This document shows positions 1-11,756 of a stretch of 64,000 nt of DNA, in pieces. The notes under the pieces were generated by a model. It had not been told where the DNA came from and ran no database searches. It saw only the letters and a program-made list of their open reading frames with translations. Each line of letters opens with the position of its first letter. The stretch's first letter is position 1. Made by a program: the position numbers and the translations under genes. The stretch is from Ehretia macrophylla (lineage: Eukaryota; Streptophyta; Magnoliopsida; Boraginales; Ehretiaceae), in assembly GCA_037974665.1 (NCBI GenBank), contig CM075773.1:19830146-19894145 (forward strand). The letters run 5' to 3'.

Positions 1-3000
1 TTTTGGGACACTTTTATCCTTTTGCGCTGTTTTTTCGTCCCGGATCGAACGTCGTGAGCTGCGAAAAGGACGACAGCCTAATCCATCACATTTCTATTAC
101 CGAATCCAACTGCGCCTTGGAACGAGACAACTTCACTTCACGTAGAGGCTGGGCCCGCAAATCGAGGGCGTGGCGCTTGGGACCAGGTCTCCGTCGCTAC
201 GGAGCCCATAACTTTTGATCCTTAAGGAGTTACGCAGCCCACAACATACCGTTGGAAAGCTCTCCGAGAGCTCTATGACGGGGCAGCTAAGCTTGCTTCG
301 CTGGGTCTTTTTTTAGAGCCCAAAATCGAACGTTTTCATCAATTTCGGGACACTTTTTTTCTTTTGCGCTGTTTTTCTGACCCGGATCGTACGTCGTGAG
401 CTGCGAAAAGGACGACAGCCTAATCCATCACATTTCTATTACCGAATCCCATAGCGCCATGGAATGAGACAACTTCACTTCACGTAGAGGCTGGGCCCGC
501 AAACCGAGTGCGTGGCGCTTGGGACTAGGTCTCCGTCGCTCCGGAGCCCATAACTTTTGATCCGTAAGGAGTTACGCGGCCCACAGCATACCGTTGGAAA
601 GCTCTCCGAGAGCTCTACGACGAGGCAGCTAAGCCCGCTTCGTTGGGGCTAATTTTAGAGCCCAAAATCAAACGTTTTAATCAGTTTCGGGACACTTTTA
701 TCCTTTTGCGATGTTTTTCCATCCCGGATCGTACGTCGTGAGCTGCGAAAAGGACGACAGCCTAATCCATCACATTTCTATTACCGAATCCAACTGCGCC
801 TTGGGACGAGACAACTTCACTTCATGTAGAGGCTGGGCCCGCAAACCGAGGGCGTGGCGCTTGGGACCAGGTCTCCGTCGCTCCGGAGCCCATAACTTTT
901 GATCCTTAAGAAGTTACGCAGCCCACATCATACCGTTGGAAAGCTCTCCGAGAGCTCTACGACGGGGCAGCTAAGCTTACTTCGCTGGGTCTTTTTTCAG
1001 AGCCCAAAATCGAATGTTTTCATCAATTTCGGGACACTTTTATTCTTTTGCGCTGTTTTTCCGACCCGGATCGTACGTCGTGAGCTCCGAAAAGGATGAC
1101 AGCCTAATCCATCACATTTCTTTTCCCAACTCCCACGGCGCCATGGAACGAGCCACCTTCACTTCACGTAGAGGCTGGGCCAGCAAGCCGAGTGCGTGGC
1201 GCTTGGGACCAGGTCTCCGTCGCTCCGGAGCCCATAACTTTTGATCCGTAAGGAGTTACGCGGCCCACAGCATACCGTTGGAAAGCTCTCCAAGAGCTCT
1301 ACGAAGGGGCAGCTAAACTCTCTTTGTTGGGGCTTTTTTCGGAGCCCAAAAATCGAACGTTTTCAACAGTTTCGGGACACTTTTATCCTTTTGCGCTGTT
1401 TTTCTGTCCCGGATCGTACGTCGTGAGCTGCGAAAAGGGCGACTGTCTAATCCATCACATTTCTATTACCGAATCCCATAACGCCTTGGAACGAGACAAC
1501 TTCACTTCATGTAGAGGTTGGGCCCGCAAATCGAGGGCGTGGCGCTTGGGACAAGGTCTCCGTCGCTCCGGAGTCCATAACTTTTGATCCTTAAGGAGTT
1601 ACGCAGCCCACAACATACCGTTGGAAAGCTCTCCGAGAGCTCTATGACGGGGCAGCTAAGCTTGCTTCGCTGGGTCTTTTTTTAGAGCCCGAAATCGAAC
1701 GTTTTCATCAATTTCGGGACACTTTTTTTCTTTTGCGCTGTTTTTCCGACCCGGATCGTACGTCGTGAACTGCGAAAAGGACGACAGCCTAATCCATCAC
1801 ATTTCTATTACCGAATCCCATAGCGCCATGGAATGAGACAACTTCACTTCACGTAGAGGCTGGGCCCGCAAACCGAGTGCGTGGCGCTTGGGACTAGGTC
1901 TCCGTCGCTCCGGAGCCCATAACTTTTGATCCGTAAGGAGTTACGCGGCCCACAGCATACCGTTGGAAAGCTCTCCGAGAGCTCTACGACGGGCCAGCTA
2001 AGCTCGCTTCGTTGGGGCTTTTTGTAGAGCCCAAAATCAAACGTTTTAATCAGTTTTGGGACACTTTTATCCTTTTGCGCTGTTTTTTCGTCCCGGATCG
2101 AACGTCATGAGCTGCGAAAAGGACGACAGCCTAATCCATCACATTTCTATTACCGAATCCAACTGCGCCTTGGAAAGAGACAACTTCACTTCACGTAGAG
2201 GCTGGGCCCGCAAATCGAGGGCGTGGCGCTTGGGACCAGGTCTCCGTCGCTACGGAGCCCATAACTTTTGATCCTTAAGGAGTTACGCAGCCCACAACAT
2301 ACCGTTGGAAAGCTCTCCGAGAGCTCTATGATGGGGCAGCTGAGCTTGCTTGGCTGGGTCTTTTTTTAGAGCCCAAAATCGAACGTTTTCATCAATTTCG
2401 GGATACTTTTTTTCTTTTGCGCTGTTTTTCCGACCCGGATCGTACTTCGTGAGCTGCGAAAAGGACGACAGCCTAATCCATCACATTTCTATTACCGAAC
2501 CCCATAGCGCCATGGAATGAGACAACTTCACTTCACGTAGAGGCTGGGCCCGCAAACCGAGTGCGTGGCGCTTGGGACTAGGTCTCCGTCGCTCCGGAGC
2601 CCATAACTTTTGATCCGTAAGGAGTTACGCGGCCCACAGCATACCGTTGGAAAGCTCTCCGAGAGCTCTACGACGAGGCAGCTAAGCCCGCTTCGTTGGG
2701 GCTAATTTTAGAGCCCAAAATCAAACGTTTTAATCAGTTTCGGGACACTTTTATCCTTTTGCGATGTTTTTCCATCCCGGATCGTACGTCGTGAGCTGCG
2801 AAAAGGACGACAGCCTAATCCATCACATTTCTATTACCGAATCCAACTGCGCCTTGGGACGAGACAACTTCACTTCATGTAGAGGCTGGGCCCGCAAACC
2901 GAGGGCATGGCGCTTTGGACCAGGTCTCCGTCGCTCCGGAGCCCATAACTTTTGATCCTTAAGGAGTTACGCAGCCCACATCATACCGTTGGAAAGCTCT

Positions 3001-3653
3001 CCGAGAGCTCTACGACGGGGCAGCTAAGCTTACTTCGCTGGGTCTTTTTTCAGAGCCCAAAATCGAATGTTTTCATCAATTTCGGGACACTTTTATTCTT
3101 TTGCGCTGTTTTTCCGACCCGGATCGTACGTCGTGAGCTCCGAAAAGGACGACAGCCTAATCCATCACATTTCTATTACCAAATCCCACGGCGCCATAGA
3201 ATGAGACAACTTCACTTCACGTAGAGGCTGGGCCAGCAAACCGAGTGCGTGGCGCTTGGGACCAGGTCTCCGTCGCTCCGGAGCCCATAACTTTTGATCC
3301 GTAAGGAGTTACGCGGCCCACAGCATACCGTTGGAAAGCTCTCCAAGAGCTCTACGAAGGGGCAGCTAAACTCTCTTTGTTGGGGCTTTTTTCGGAGCCC
3401 AAAATCGAACGTTTTCAACAGTTTCGGGACACTTTTATCCTTTTGCGCTGTTTTTCTGTCCCGGATCGTACGTCGTGAGCTGCGAAAAGGGCGACTGTCT
3501 AATCCATCACATTTCTATTATCGAATCCCATAACGCCTTGGAACGAGACAACTTCACTTCATGTAGAGGCTGGGCCCGCAAATCGAGGGCGTGGCGCTTG
3601 GGACAAGGTCTCCGTCGCTCCGGAGCCCATAACTTTTGATCCGTAAGGAGTTA
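1..3653 (+). repeat. Satellite array A, ~342-bp monomers, + orientation
   Basis: Head-to-tail copies of a roughly 342-bp monomer fill this stretch. A convenient phase marker is the segment beginning GATCC(G/T)TAAGGAGTTACGC, which recurs near 219, 561, 902, 1244, 1586, 1928, 2272, 2614, 2955, 3297 and 3639. The monomer has a GC-rich part (the GGCTGGGCCCGCAAACCGAG region), an AT-rich part with T runs, and a short palindrome AGCTCTCCGAGAGCT. The window opens inside a monomer, so the array continues to the left. About 10.7 monomers are present. The right end is cut by the insertion of element 1 at 3654 and the same phase resumes at 15558. No coding role is assigned; open frames occur because 342 is a multiple of three. 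Confidence 0.95.
1..3653 (+). repeat. Higher-order unit of six monomers (2053 bp) in array A
   Basis: The sequence from position 1 is repeated nearly identically from 2054, an offset of 2053 bp or six monomers; the second copy runs until element 1 cuts it at 3653. Inside the unit, monomers mostly alternate between a type carrying CCTTAAG (near 221, 904, 1588, 2274, 2957) and a type carrying CCGTAAGG (near 563, 1246, 1930, 2616, 3299). This is an older AB dimer embedded in the hexamer. Monomers of opposite type differ at many positions while the 2053-bp copies differ at few, so the hexamer duplication is the younger event. Confidence 0.85.
3649..3653. repeat. Target-site duplication AGTTA (left copy) of element 1
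   Basis: AGTTA lies immediately left of the LTR terminus TGTCACGCC. The same five bases lie immediately right of the other LTR terminus at 15558-15562. Removing the element and one copy restores a continuous satellite monomer (GGAGTTACGTGGCCC). A 5-bp duplication is the usual length for Ty3/gypsy integration. Confidence 0.95.
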
Positions 3654-5539
3654 TGTCACGCCCCAACCCGGCCTATAAAGGATAGACTATGGTGTGATCT
3701 AAACATTCAAGTCCTTTTACATCCTTAATCATTCTAGGAGGTTTATAATGTTTTATTCTGGACTTCAAAATTTTTTCGGAAATCCGGCAGCATAACGGCT
3801 GTAATTGGGCTCTTTGTTTTGACCTAAATTTTCTAACAGCCTCAAAATTTACCATCTCAAATTCAATTCCAGCTAAGAGTACTATTACTCCACCAGTTGA
3901 ATTGCCTATTGGTTAATTCGACGTCCTGTTTGATTTATAACCTAGCGTGATACTATGTCTCGTTTGTCCATTTATTCTCGTTTCAAAATATACCTGTTGA
4001 TCTTAACTTATTAGCGAGTACCTGTTGAGATTGGATAAGTTCATTTACCTATTCCTTAACTAAGCATCATAACCTGTGACAGATACTAGCGGTAGTAAAA
4101 GCAAAACGATCATAGTGTCATGTCTAGTATCAGTCTACTTAAAATAAGTACAAACCAAAATTAGACCCTAAATTACAGCGGGGGTCTTTTACATCACAAG
4201 CAACAAAGATCATAAGGGAAATAGTCTTCAAGCAGCAAAAGGTACACAAGTAGTCACGTTCAAGCAAAACAACAATAACAGGCAATCACTCCAGGGGTTC
4301 ATCATTAGGTACATTATCCGCTGGTTCCTATGCCTGTTCTTCTTCACCTGAGATGATAAAAGAGGGTGAATCCTTATGAACTCAGCGAGGGGGAACGAGA
4401 AATAAGTTTTGAAACTCGTTTTCAAGTTCAATTTATGAAAACCCCTTTTAAAACATGTCACATATTACAAATAATATGGTAAGCAATTATAAGAAACAAA
4501 TCGAGAAACAGATACAATTACCAATCATTTCAAGGATACGGTGAGCATTTGCTCTCAATTTCGATTTCGAATCAATTGTTGCGGCCGACTTCAGTAATCC
4601 ACTTATCACTCCCAATTGGGTGTACTCCGGATGTACCCCGAAACCTACGACCTAACTCTCCGAGGGTGAAATTCCAAGCGAGAGAGGGAATTGGACCATG
4701 GTAGTCACGGTAACACTAGCAAGCCCGATGCCACCCGGCGTGCGTGAAACACTACCATGCCACACGAAAGGTTGCAACCTCGTATGCAATGCACATTTAT
4801 AACATTTAACATATCATATTAGGAGGGCAACAAAGTAGGTTGCCTCCGAACAGTTGTAAGATCGCACGTTGACAAGTAGTCAAACGAGGCACGATAAGGC
4901 AAGTTATTTCACTTGAAAGGCATGTAGAGTCATATGAACATCAAACGGGCAGCCATGTACACATGTAAAACAGGCCATTTAACTCATTAAGAAGCTCATA
5001 TAATCAAGTGATACGAATTATTCAACATGCAACAACATTTACGTGGGTTCGGTAGCAAGAAAAGCTTATTTGACAACATGCAATCGTCAAAACCATAATT
5101 GAAGTTATAACACATTTGCGGGCAGCCCACTAAGCATATAACTTCCACACAATAACCAAGAGATCAACACTTAGCAAAACTACATGGTCATTAGGGTTTC
5201 TATTTCATGCTTATTCGTGTGATTAAAACCCTAAATCAACTCAAGGTTATTCTCAAGTCATGCATCATTCCATTCAAGCATCCTCAAGTACTCAAAACAG
5301 TCCACGTAATATTCCAACATCATAATTCCAAGCAATTAGCACCACAAGAGAGGTTACAATAGTTTTCCATTCATATAGCTAAGTGAAACACTCACTGCAA
5401 TAGGCTGTTTTCTCACAATCAATCGGGTAAGCAAAAAATCTCCAAATTCAGTGAATAAGATGTCAAATTAAATCTTAAGAAGTTAACTAAACTCAGAAAC
5501 AAACCTTGCATCAATTGGAGTCCAGAATCATTAGTTATG

Positions 5540-5930
5540 GCTGAAACAGTGAGGTAGCACAAAACTGTCCAGATTTGCACACTTTTCATAATTTGACGTT
5601 TTTAGGTCCTTAGAGTCAGTTTTAGCTTTGGTCCATTTCTGACAAAATTGTCCAGAACTGAAAAATATAGCAGCACACCAATTTTCATGAATTTTGGACA
5701 ACATTTACTAAGTCAAATATGGTTCGTTCTACAAGATCAGTGCATCTGCCAAAACCTGATTCATTTTTCCAGATTTCCAGATTTGGTCCCATTTTAATGA
5801 TTTGCCATTTTGAGGACCTTAGAGTCAACATTTTCTTCAGCCTATTTCTGAGAAAAATGTTCAAAACTGTCCAAACTAGTCACCCACCAATTTTCAAGCA
5901 TTTTCAACATCATTTGCTTAGCTAAACTTA
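5540..5930 (-). repeat. Internal LTR duplication, ~205-bp period
   Basis: Two diverged units each contain, on the plus strand, a CACCAATTTTCA motif followed by a T-rich stretch, a TTAGAGTC(A)-like motif and a CCAGATTTCCA or GTCCAGATTTGC motif. CACCAATTTTCA recurs near 5677 and 5884. The same pair is present in the other three LTRs (about 13895-14285, 31301-31700 and 56325-56720), so the duplication predates the split of these elements. Confidence 0.6.
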
Positions 5931-6954
5931 CCTCGAACAGACTGGTCAGAGAGCTGTCACATAAATTCGACTTCACCTACCATCATTTTCAAACCAAGTT
6001 CTTGCCATGCATGGTTGTTTAAGCTCATGGACGACTACATAACTCAAGTACAGAAGCAAGTATACTCATTTGTGAACATGCATGTGAAATTTCAAAGAGT
6101 TTTCAAAAGCTTTTAACCCTCACCTTAGCAATCAACCACAAAATGCTCAAGACCCTTTGTTGAAGCTCAAACCTTCTCCTTTCCCTTGCTTAGCCGAGAA
6201 CCTCACTAGTTTTTCTCTATTTTTCCTAGCTTAATGTTCAAACTCTTAGCACAAGCATGATGTTAAACTATGAAGAAAAGAAATGGATGCTTAGTAACTC
6301 ACCTAGGCCGAAATGAAGCTTCAAATGCACATGCAAGAGAAATTTTCGAACTCTAGCTTGTTTGCTTGGTTTTCTTGATGGTTTGCTTGCCTTGTTCGAC
6401 CAAGGTGTGATGAAGATGAACAAGGATGATGAGAGTTCAGCCAAGGACCGAAATGGAGAGAGAAGAATGAGAGGAGAGAGAGTTTGTGAGAGGAAATGAG
6501 AGAAATGACAACCAAATGAAGGTCTTGGCAATTTTTGAGGAGCATGTCGGCATTGGGCAGCCCATTTTCAGCTTTGTGTCTTCAAAATGCTTTAATTTGA
6601 AATGTTAAGCATGGGAAAAATGCTATGGCCGAGAATGGTGAAGAAATTGGGAGCAATTTGAGCAATTTTTTAATGCCTTATGTCTTATTTTGTCTTTGCA
6701 TGCAATAGAATAAAAAAAAATGCTCAAACCTTGTGCAAAACCATGGTATGGTCGGCCAAGGCAAATGAAATGGCTGAATTCTTGTCATCTTTTGGGTGTT
6801 AATTGTTGTGTGTTGAAAATGCAAAAAGAACAAAGAATAAAGAATAAGGAATGTCTAGTGTTTGGTGCATTTTTGTCTTCTAGTGAATGGAATTTGGATT
6901 ATTATATTGTTAGTGGATTTTGTAGGATTGTTTAATAGTCTAGTGCTTCGCGAA

Positions 6955-7202
6955 AGATGCTATCTCAGTTAGCGTGAAGGCACGCTTTTCTAGGTCTAAG
7001 GCACGCACTACGAGGCAGAACACGAACTACGAGACGAACGCACGTTTTTCAAGTAAACGCACGTAACCCTATATGAATGCACGAAATTCAATGCAAGGCA
7101 CACAAAACTAAATACAATTCTCAAACCTAGGTCATGGCACGCAAATCTAGGTTAGGGCACACGAAGTTAGGTTTCGCACGCAAATCGGGGTCGGGCCTCA
7201 CA
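6955..7202 (-). repeat. Degenerate ACGTG/GTGC mini-repeat run at the start of the LTR (3' LTR copy)
   Basis: Short units built around (A)CGTGC, separated by roughly 20 bases and joined by CCTAG- or TTAGG-like spacers, recur here. On the plus strand they appear as GCACG. The matching block in the 5' LTR is at about 15310-15557. Elements 2 and 3 have longer and better preserved versions (29735-30225 and 54795-55220). ACGT cores are recognised by plant bZIP/bHLH factors; an enhancer role is inference only. Confidence 0.6.
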
Positions 7203-10200
7203 TCCTCCCCTCCTTAAAAGAATTTCGTCCCGAAATTCAATATTACTTTGAAATAATGCTGGATACTGCTGCTCCATCTGGTCTCGCCTTTCCCACGTTG
7301 CTTCTTCGAGTCCATGATGATCCCACAGCACTTTCACCATAGGTATAGTTCTGTTGCGCAACTCCCGATCCTGTTGGTCTAGGATCCGAATGGGCCTCTC
7401 CTCGTAGGACAAGTTCTCCCGAAGCTGCAACGGCTCTGGCTCCAAGATATGCGACGGGTCGGGATGGTACTTCCGCAGCATTGAAACATGAAAGACGTCG
7501 TGAATGTTAGAGAGGTTCTGGGGTAGTGCTAGGCGGTACGCCAACTTGCCAACTTTCTCAACTATCTCAAATGGTCCTACAAATCTCGGGCTCAACTTTC
7601 CACCCTTGCCATGTTTAATCAGTCCCCTCCGGGGTGATATCTTCAAGAACACCTTGTCGTCGACCCCAAACTCGAGACTTCGTCTCCGCCGGTCTGCATA
7701 ACTCTTCTGCCTGCTCTGGGCGGTAAGCATCCGTTTCCGGATGAGGTGGATGTTATCAACAGTCTTCATCAGTTTAGGTAAAAGGGTCGGGTCAAAAGTT
7801 TTCATCTCACCTACTTTATCCCAGTAGATTGGGGATCGACACTTACGTCCATACAGCGCCTCAAAAGGGGCCATCCCGATCGTGGCCTGATAACTATTGT
7901 TGTAGGTGAACTCCGCTAGAGATAGATATTTCTCCCAACCTTTCCCGAAGTCTAAAATACATGCCCTCAGCATATCCTCCAAAATCTGAATAGTTCTCTC
8001 CGATTGACCGTCCGTCTGAGGGTGATAAGCCGTGCTAAAACTCAATTTTGTCCCCAAAGCTTCCTGCAATCTCTTCCAAAATCGGGAAGTAAAACGAGGA
8101 TCCCTATCCGATACAATACTCACAGGCATCCCGTGCAGTCTTATAATCTCTGCCACATACATATCTCCTAATTCCTCGGGACTATCCTCCTTGTTCATCG
8201 GTAAAAAGTGCGCCGACTTAGTCAATCTATCCACTATAACCCAAACGGCGTCACGACCCTTTTGTGATCTGGGCAGGTCCATGACAAAATCCATAGTGAT
8301 ATGTTCCCATTTCCATTGGGGAATTTCCAACGGTTGAAGTAAACCTGCGGGTCGTTGATGTTCTGCTTTGACTCTTTGGCAAGTCAAACACCGTGCTACA
8401 AACTCCGCAATTTCTCTTTTCATGTTATTCCACCAATAGTGTTGCTTCAAATCCCGATACATCTTCGTTCCACAGGGGTGAATAGTATATCTTGAATTAT
8501 GCGCTTCCTCAAGAATCTTCTTTTTCAGCTCTGGCTCATTGGGAACACAAACCCGGTTCCTATACCTCCAAACACCATCATCGTGAAACTTGAAATCTGC
8601 ATTGTTTTCCTTAATCTTCTGAAATTGTTGGTCCTTCTGTTGAGCCTCTCGTAACTCAGACAACAAGGTCGACTGAACTTGGGTAGTGGCAAAAAGTAAC
8701 CCCTTCTGAGTCAATTGTGGTTTCCAAAGAAACGCTTCCTCCAACAACTCCTGCACCTTGACTTCCAGTTTCGCCACGCTTGCTTTTCTGCTTAAGGCAT
8801 CTGCAACTACGTTCGCCTTACCGGGCACATAATTAATTGAGCAGTTATAATCATCCAAAAGCTCCATCCACCGCCTTTGCCTCATATTCAACTCCTTTTG
8901 AGAAAACAAGTATTTCAAGCTCTTATGATCGGTAAATACCTCAAATTTGTTACCCCACAGATAATGCCTCCATTTCTTGAGTGCAAACACAATAGCCGCT
9001 AATTCCAAATCATGCGTCGGGTAATTCATCTCATACGGCTTTGGTTTCCTAGAGGCATAAGCAATCACTCTTCCATTTTGCATCAACACACATCCCAATC
9101 CATCTTTCGAAGCATCGTTGTACATTACAAAACCTTGACTCCCTTCAGGTAATACAAGAACTGGTGAGGTAGTCAATCTTTTCTTCAACTCTTGGAAGCT
9201 GTTCTCGCACTTATCATCCCACGCGAACTTGGTTTTCTTTTGAGTGAGCTTTGTAAGCGGTCCTGCAATCTTAGAGAAATATTTCACGAACCTCCGATAA
9301 TAGCCGGCTAGACCAAGAAAACTACGAACTTCCGTAACATTTTCCGGCTTCTTCCAAGATATCACTGCATCGATCTTTGCTGGATCTACCGCTATTCCCT
9401 CTTGGGATATGATATTCCCCAAAAATGCAATCTGTTGCAACCAGAATTCACATTTGCTAAACTTTGCATACAATTGGTGCTCTCGAAGTTTCTGCAGTAC
9501 CAACCGCAGATGTTGCTCATGCTCCGCCTCCGATTTTGAGTATACCAAAATATCGTCAATGAAGATCACCACAAATTGGTCCAAGTAGGGTTGAAACACC
9601 CTATGCATCAAATCCATAAAGGTTGCAGGGGCATTAGTTAGTCCAAAAGGCATCACCACATATTCATAGTGCCCATATCTCGTCCTGAAAGCCGTTTTAG
9701 GCACATCTTCCTTCTTGATCTGTAACTGATAATATCCTTGCCTCAAGTCAAGTTTCGAATACACTTTGGCTCCTTGCAGTTGATCAAATAACTCGTCAAT
9801 CAGGGGAAGTGGGTATTTATTCTTGACAGTCACTTGGTTCAATCCTCGATAGTCAATGCATAGCCTCAACGTTCCATCTTTCTTCTTAACAAATAGAACT
9901 AGCACACCCCACGGTGAAGAACTCGGTTGCACAAACCCCTTCTTCAACAATCCTTGCAATTGGTCCTTTAATTCTTGTAGCTCGGCCGGTGCCATACGAT
10001 AGGGAGCTTTTGAAATCGGCTGGGCGCCAGGTAGCAACTCCATAACAAACTCGATCTCCCGATTTGGGGGTAAACCGGTTAATTCTTCAGGGAACACATC
10101 TGCATAGTCTTTGATCACAAGCATCTCCTCCAACTTAGCTTTATTCGACGGCTTGTTGATAAGGTAAGCCAAGTATCCGCTGCATCCTTTCCTTAAGGAC

Positions 10201-11756
10201 TTCACTGCTTTTGTAGATGAAATGATGGAACTCCCGGTGAAATCTCTTTGACCCATAATCTCCAGTATCAGTTGATCAGGTACCCGGAACGTTATAATCT
10301 TCGCCCGGCAATCTAGTTGGACATGATGTTTTGCCAGCCAGTCCATCCCTAAAATGACCTCGTAGTCTCGAAAAGGTAATACAATAAGATTGGACGAGAA
10401 TTCCCTATCCTTAATTTGGATTTTACATGCTTTACAAGCTGAACTAGTTACAAGTTTAGAACCCATTGGAGTACCAACTTCTACTTCATACGGCAAACAT
10501 ACAACTTTTAATTTCACACGTTCCACACATAAGGGAGTAATAAATGAATGAGTAGCACCCGGATCAATTAACACCTTAACAGGTTGATTCAGTATGAAGA
10601 ATGTACCTTCAACAACAGCGGTCTCATTTGGAATCTCATCACACTCGGTAGCATAGGCTCGAGCCTGGACCCTAGGAACTGGAGTCTTGCCTCTACTGGC
10701 TGGTTTAACCTGATTTTGTCCCCCTTGCCATTTAGGGCAATCCTTAACCAGGTGCTGATCACTGCCACAACCTATACATCGTCCCAATTTCCTCCAACAC
10801 TGGGCCTCAGTGTGACCCTTCCTGCTACAGTGAGAGCAAGTAACAGTCTGAGAAGCAGGTGAACTACCTGTGGATCCGCGGGTGGAAGAGGCTGATGGCG
10901 CTTTAGTCATCCCACAGTTATTCACTGACCTATTCTGGCTCTGGCCTTGACCGCGACTCTGACTCTGGAATTTCCTCTGCTGACTTGGAGGCTGGTATGG
11001 TTTCTTGTTTGGTTGACTCGAACCGGCTCCATCTAGTTTCCTCTTCTCAACTCGAGAGGCAGCAGCAAAGAGAGAAGAATAAGTATCGAAGTCATGAGAA
11101 GCTAACTGGTCTTGAATCTCTGGCTTTAATCCAACAGTAAATTTCCACATTTTCGCCTCCGGAGTACAAACCATATATTGAGCGTAACGGGACAGTCGAT
11201 CAAAACGTGCTTCGTACTGGGCCACCGTCATGTTACCCTGGGTCAAGTACATGAACTCCTCGATCCGCCTCTGCTTGGAAACTGCAGGTACATATTTCTC
11301 CTTAAATGCCTTAACGAAATTACCCCACAAGCGAGGTGTCTGATCAGTCTCCCACAGTGCCTCTACAGTGTGCCACCAATGCTCGGCATCTCCATGCAAC
11401 AGAAATACAGCAAACTCCACTTTCTCTTCATCTGTATAATCGAGTGGCCTGAAAATCTTCTCGATTTCGGACAACCAAGCCTCGGCTTTCTCATCATCAG
11501 CTTCCCCGTAGAATTTAGACGGGCGAAAGTCAAGGAATTCCTTCATTCTGTTATGTTTCCCACAGTTACCCTCATTCCTATTGTTGATGTTGTTGTTGGC
11601 CTCACGAGCATCCTGACGCTCCATTACCCGTGATACACGATCCATGGCAGTTGCCATCATATTAAACATAGCTATACCGGGATTAGTCTGATAGGCGTCC
11701 CCGGTCTCTTGAGGTTCACCACTCCTGTTAGTAGTACGGGTACTAGGGCCAGCCAT
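7167..11756 (-). CDS. Gag-Pol polyprotein of a Ty3/gypsy chromovirus, 1529 aa, intact
   Basis: One uninterrupted frame encodes the whole replication machinery. Residues about 70-240 are a retrotransposon Gag capsid-like domain (AEHWWHTVE near 124, [12 protein letters not shown] near 181). Two CX2CX4HX4C zinc knuckles follow at 307-320 and 327-340, for RNA binding and packaging. The aspartic protease motif is IDPGATHSF at 397-405, with DPG where DSG or DTG is usual. Reverse transcriptase spans about 575-770 with the active-site FIDD at 732-735 and a further Asp at 670. RNase H (about 870-990) keeps D881, E918, D943 and D986. Integrase has the H1086, H1093, C1123, C1126 zinc set and the D1156, D1217, E1253 triad with 35 residues between the last two. 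Residues about 1450-1502 are a chromodomain with the EATWE core, thought to direct integration to modified chromatin. No stop or frameshift is present. The start is the first in-frame ATG after the leader. The final 11 codons read through the polypurine tract into the LTR. It is probably able to make protein; activity is untested. Confidence 0.95.
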   Translation of the reverse strand: MAGPSTRTTNRSGEPQETGDAYQTNPGIAMFNMMATAMDRVSRVMERQDAREANNNINNRNEGNCGKHNRMKEFLDFRPSKFYGEADDEKAEAWLSEIEKIFRPLDYTDEEKVEFAVFLLHGDAEHWWHTVEALWETDQTPRLWGNFVKAFKEKYVPAVSKQRRIEEFMYLTQGNMTVAQYEARFDRLSRYAQYMVCTPEAKMWKFTVGLKPEIQDQLASHDFDTYSSLFAAASRVEKRKLDGAGSSQPNKKPYQPPSQQRKFQSQSRGQGQSQNRSVNNCGMTKAPSASSTRGSTGSSPASQTVTCSHCSRKGHTEAQCWRKLGRCIGCGSDQHLVKDCPKWQGGQNQVKPASRGKTPVPRVQARAYATECDEIPNETAVVEGTFFILNQPVKVLIDPGATHSFITPLCVERVKLKVVCLPYEVEVGTPMGSKLVTSSACKACKIQIKDREFSSNLIVLPFRDYEVILGMDWLAKHHVQLDCRAKIITFRVPDQLILEIMGQRDFTGSSIISSTKAVKSLRKGCSGYLAYLINKPSNKAKLEEMLVIKDYADVFPEELTGLPPNREIEFVMELLPGAQPISKAPYRMAPAELQELKDQLQGLLKKGFVQPSSSPWGVLVLFVKKKDGTLRLCIDYRGLNQVTVKNKYPLPLIDELFDQLQGAKVYSKLDLRQGYYQLQIKKEDVPKTAFRTRYGHYEYVVMPFGLTNAPATFMDLMHRVFQPYLDQFVVIFIDDILVYSKSEAEHEQHLRLVLQKLREHQLYAKFSKCEFWLQQIAFLGNIISQEGIAVDPAKIDAVISWKKPENVTEVRSFLGLAGYYRRFVKYFSKIAGPLTKLTQKKTKFAWDDKCENSFQELKKRLTTSPVLVLPEGSQGFVMYNDASKDGLGCVLMQNGRVIAYASRKPKPYEMNYPTHDLELAAIVFALKKWRHYLWGNKFEVFTDHKSLKYLFSQKELNMRQRRWMELLDDYNCSINYVPGKANVVADALSRKASVAKLEVKVQELLEEAFLWKPQLTQKGLLFATTQVQSTLLSELREAQQKDQQFQKIKENNADFKFHDDGVWRYRNRVCVPNEPELKKKILEEAHNSRYTIHPCGTKMYRDLKQHYWWNNMKREIAEFVARCLTCQRVKAEHQRPAGLLQPLEIPQWKWEHITMDFVMDLPRSQKGRDAVWVIVDRLTKSAHFLPMNKEDSPEELGDMYVAEIIRLHGMPVSIVSDRDPRFTSRFWKRLQEALGTKLSFSTAYHPQTDGQSERTIQILEDMLRACILDFGKGWEKYLSLAEFTYNNSYQATIGMAPFEALYGRKCRSPIYWDKVGEMKTFDPTLLPKLMKTVDNIHLIRKRMLTAQSRQKSYADRRRRSLEFGVDDKVFLKISPRRGLIKHGKGGKLSPRFVGPFEIVEKVGKLAYRLALPQNLSNIHDVFHVSMLRKYHPDPSHILEPEPLQLRENLSYEERPIRILDQQDRELRNRTIPMVKVLWDHHGLEEATWERRDQMEQQYPALFQSNIEFRDEILLRRGGCEARPRFACET
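7203..7215 (-). promoter_or_regulatory. Polypurine tract of element 1
   Basis: On the element strand AAGGAGGGGAGGA abuts the first base of the 3' LTR (TGTGAGG). In LTR retrotransposons such a tract resists RNase H and primes plus-strand DNA synthesis. It is also translated here, as part of the residues LRRGG of the polyprotein. The identical tract is present in element 2 at 29708-29720. Confidence 0.9.
7220..7238 (-). other. 19-base palindrome beside the polypurine tract
   Basis: GAATTTCGGGACGAAATTC has 8-base arms around GGA and lies four bases upstream of the polypurine tract on the element strand. It codes for EFRDEI of the polyprotein. The same palindrome is preserved in element 2 at 29685-29703. 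It could fold as a short RNA hairpin; a role in plus-strand priming is inference. Confidence 0.7.

Larger units (their letters stand above)
3654..7202 (-). repeat. 3' LTR of element 1
   Basis: On the element's strand this LTR begins TGTGAGGCCCGACC at 7202 and ends GGGCGTGACA at 3654. It is 3549 bp, close to the 3556 bp of its partner at 12002-15557. The element-strand 5' part (about 6955-7202) is a run of degenerate ACGTG-containing short repeats. A pyrimidine-rich tract follows (about 6437-6510, GA-rich on the plus strand). The middle (about 5540-5930) carries an internal duplication with a period near 205 bp, and the last third is AT-rich without recognisable coding. I did not assign U3/R/U5 borders or a TATA box. 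The last 11 codons and stop of gag-pol lie inside its first 36 bases. Confidence 0.93.

Noticed and set aside
1-3653. Many 60-110-codon open frames in the satellite, such as those starting MIRKELRG or MESSPRAL, repeated every 342 bp on both strands
   Set aside because: 342 is a multiple of three, so any stop-free stretch recurs in frame in each monomer. Frames are open on both strands at once and vary freely at the residue level, so there is no sign of protein constraint.
6268-6545. 74- and 87-codon frames near MPRPSFGCHF in the element 1 LTRs (also at 14622-14899)
   Set aside because: They overlap each other in a low-complexity CT-rich stretch and are shared only because the two LTRs are copies; no known domain is visible.
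6720-6935. 71-codon frame on the plus strand within the 3' LTR
   Set aside because: It is AT-rich LTR sequence antisense to the element; the copy in the other LTR is not kept open over the same length.
8032-8337. Plus-strand frames opposite gag-pol (also 10584-10862 and 11178-11633)
   Set aside because: They are antisense shadows of the intact polyprotein frame.
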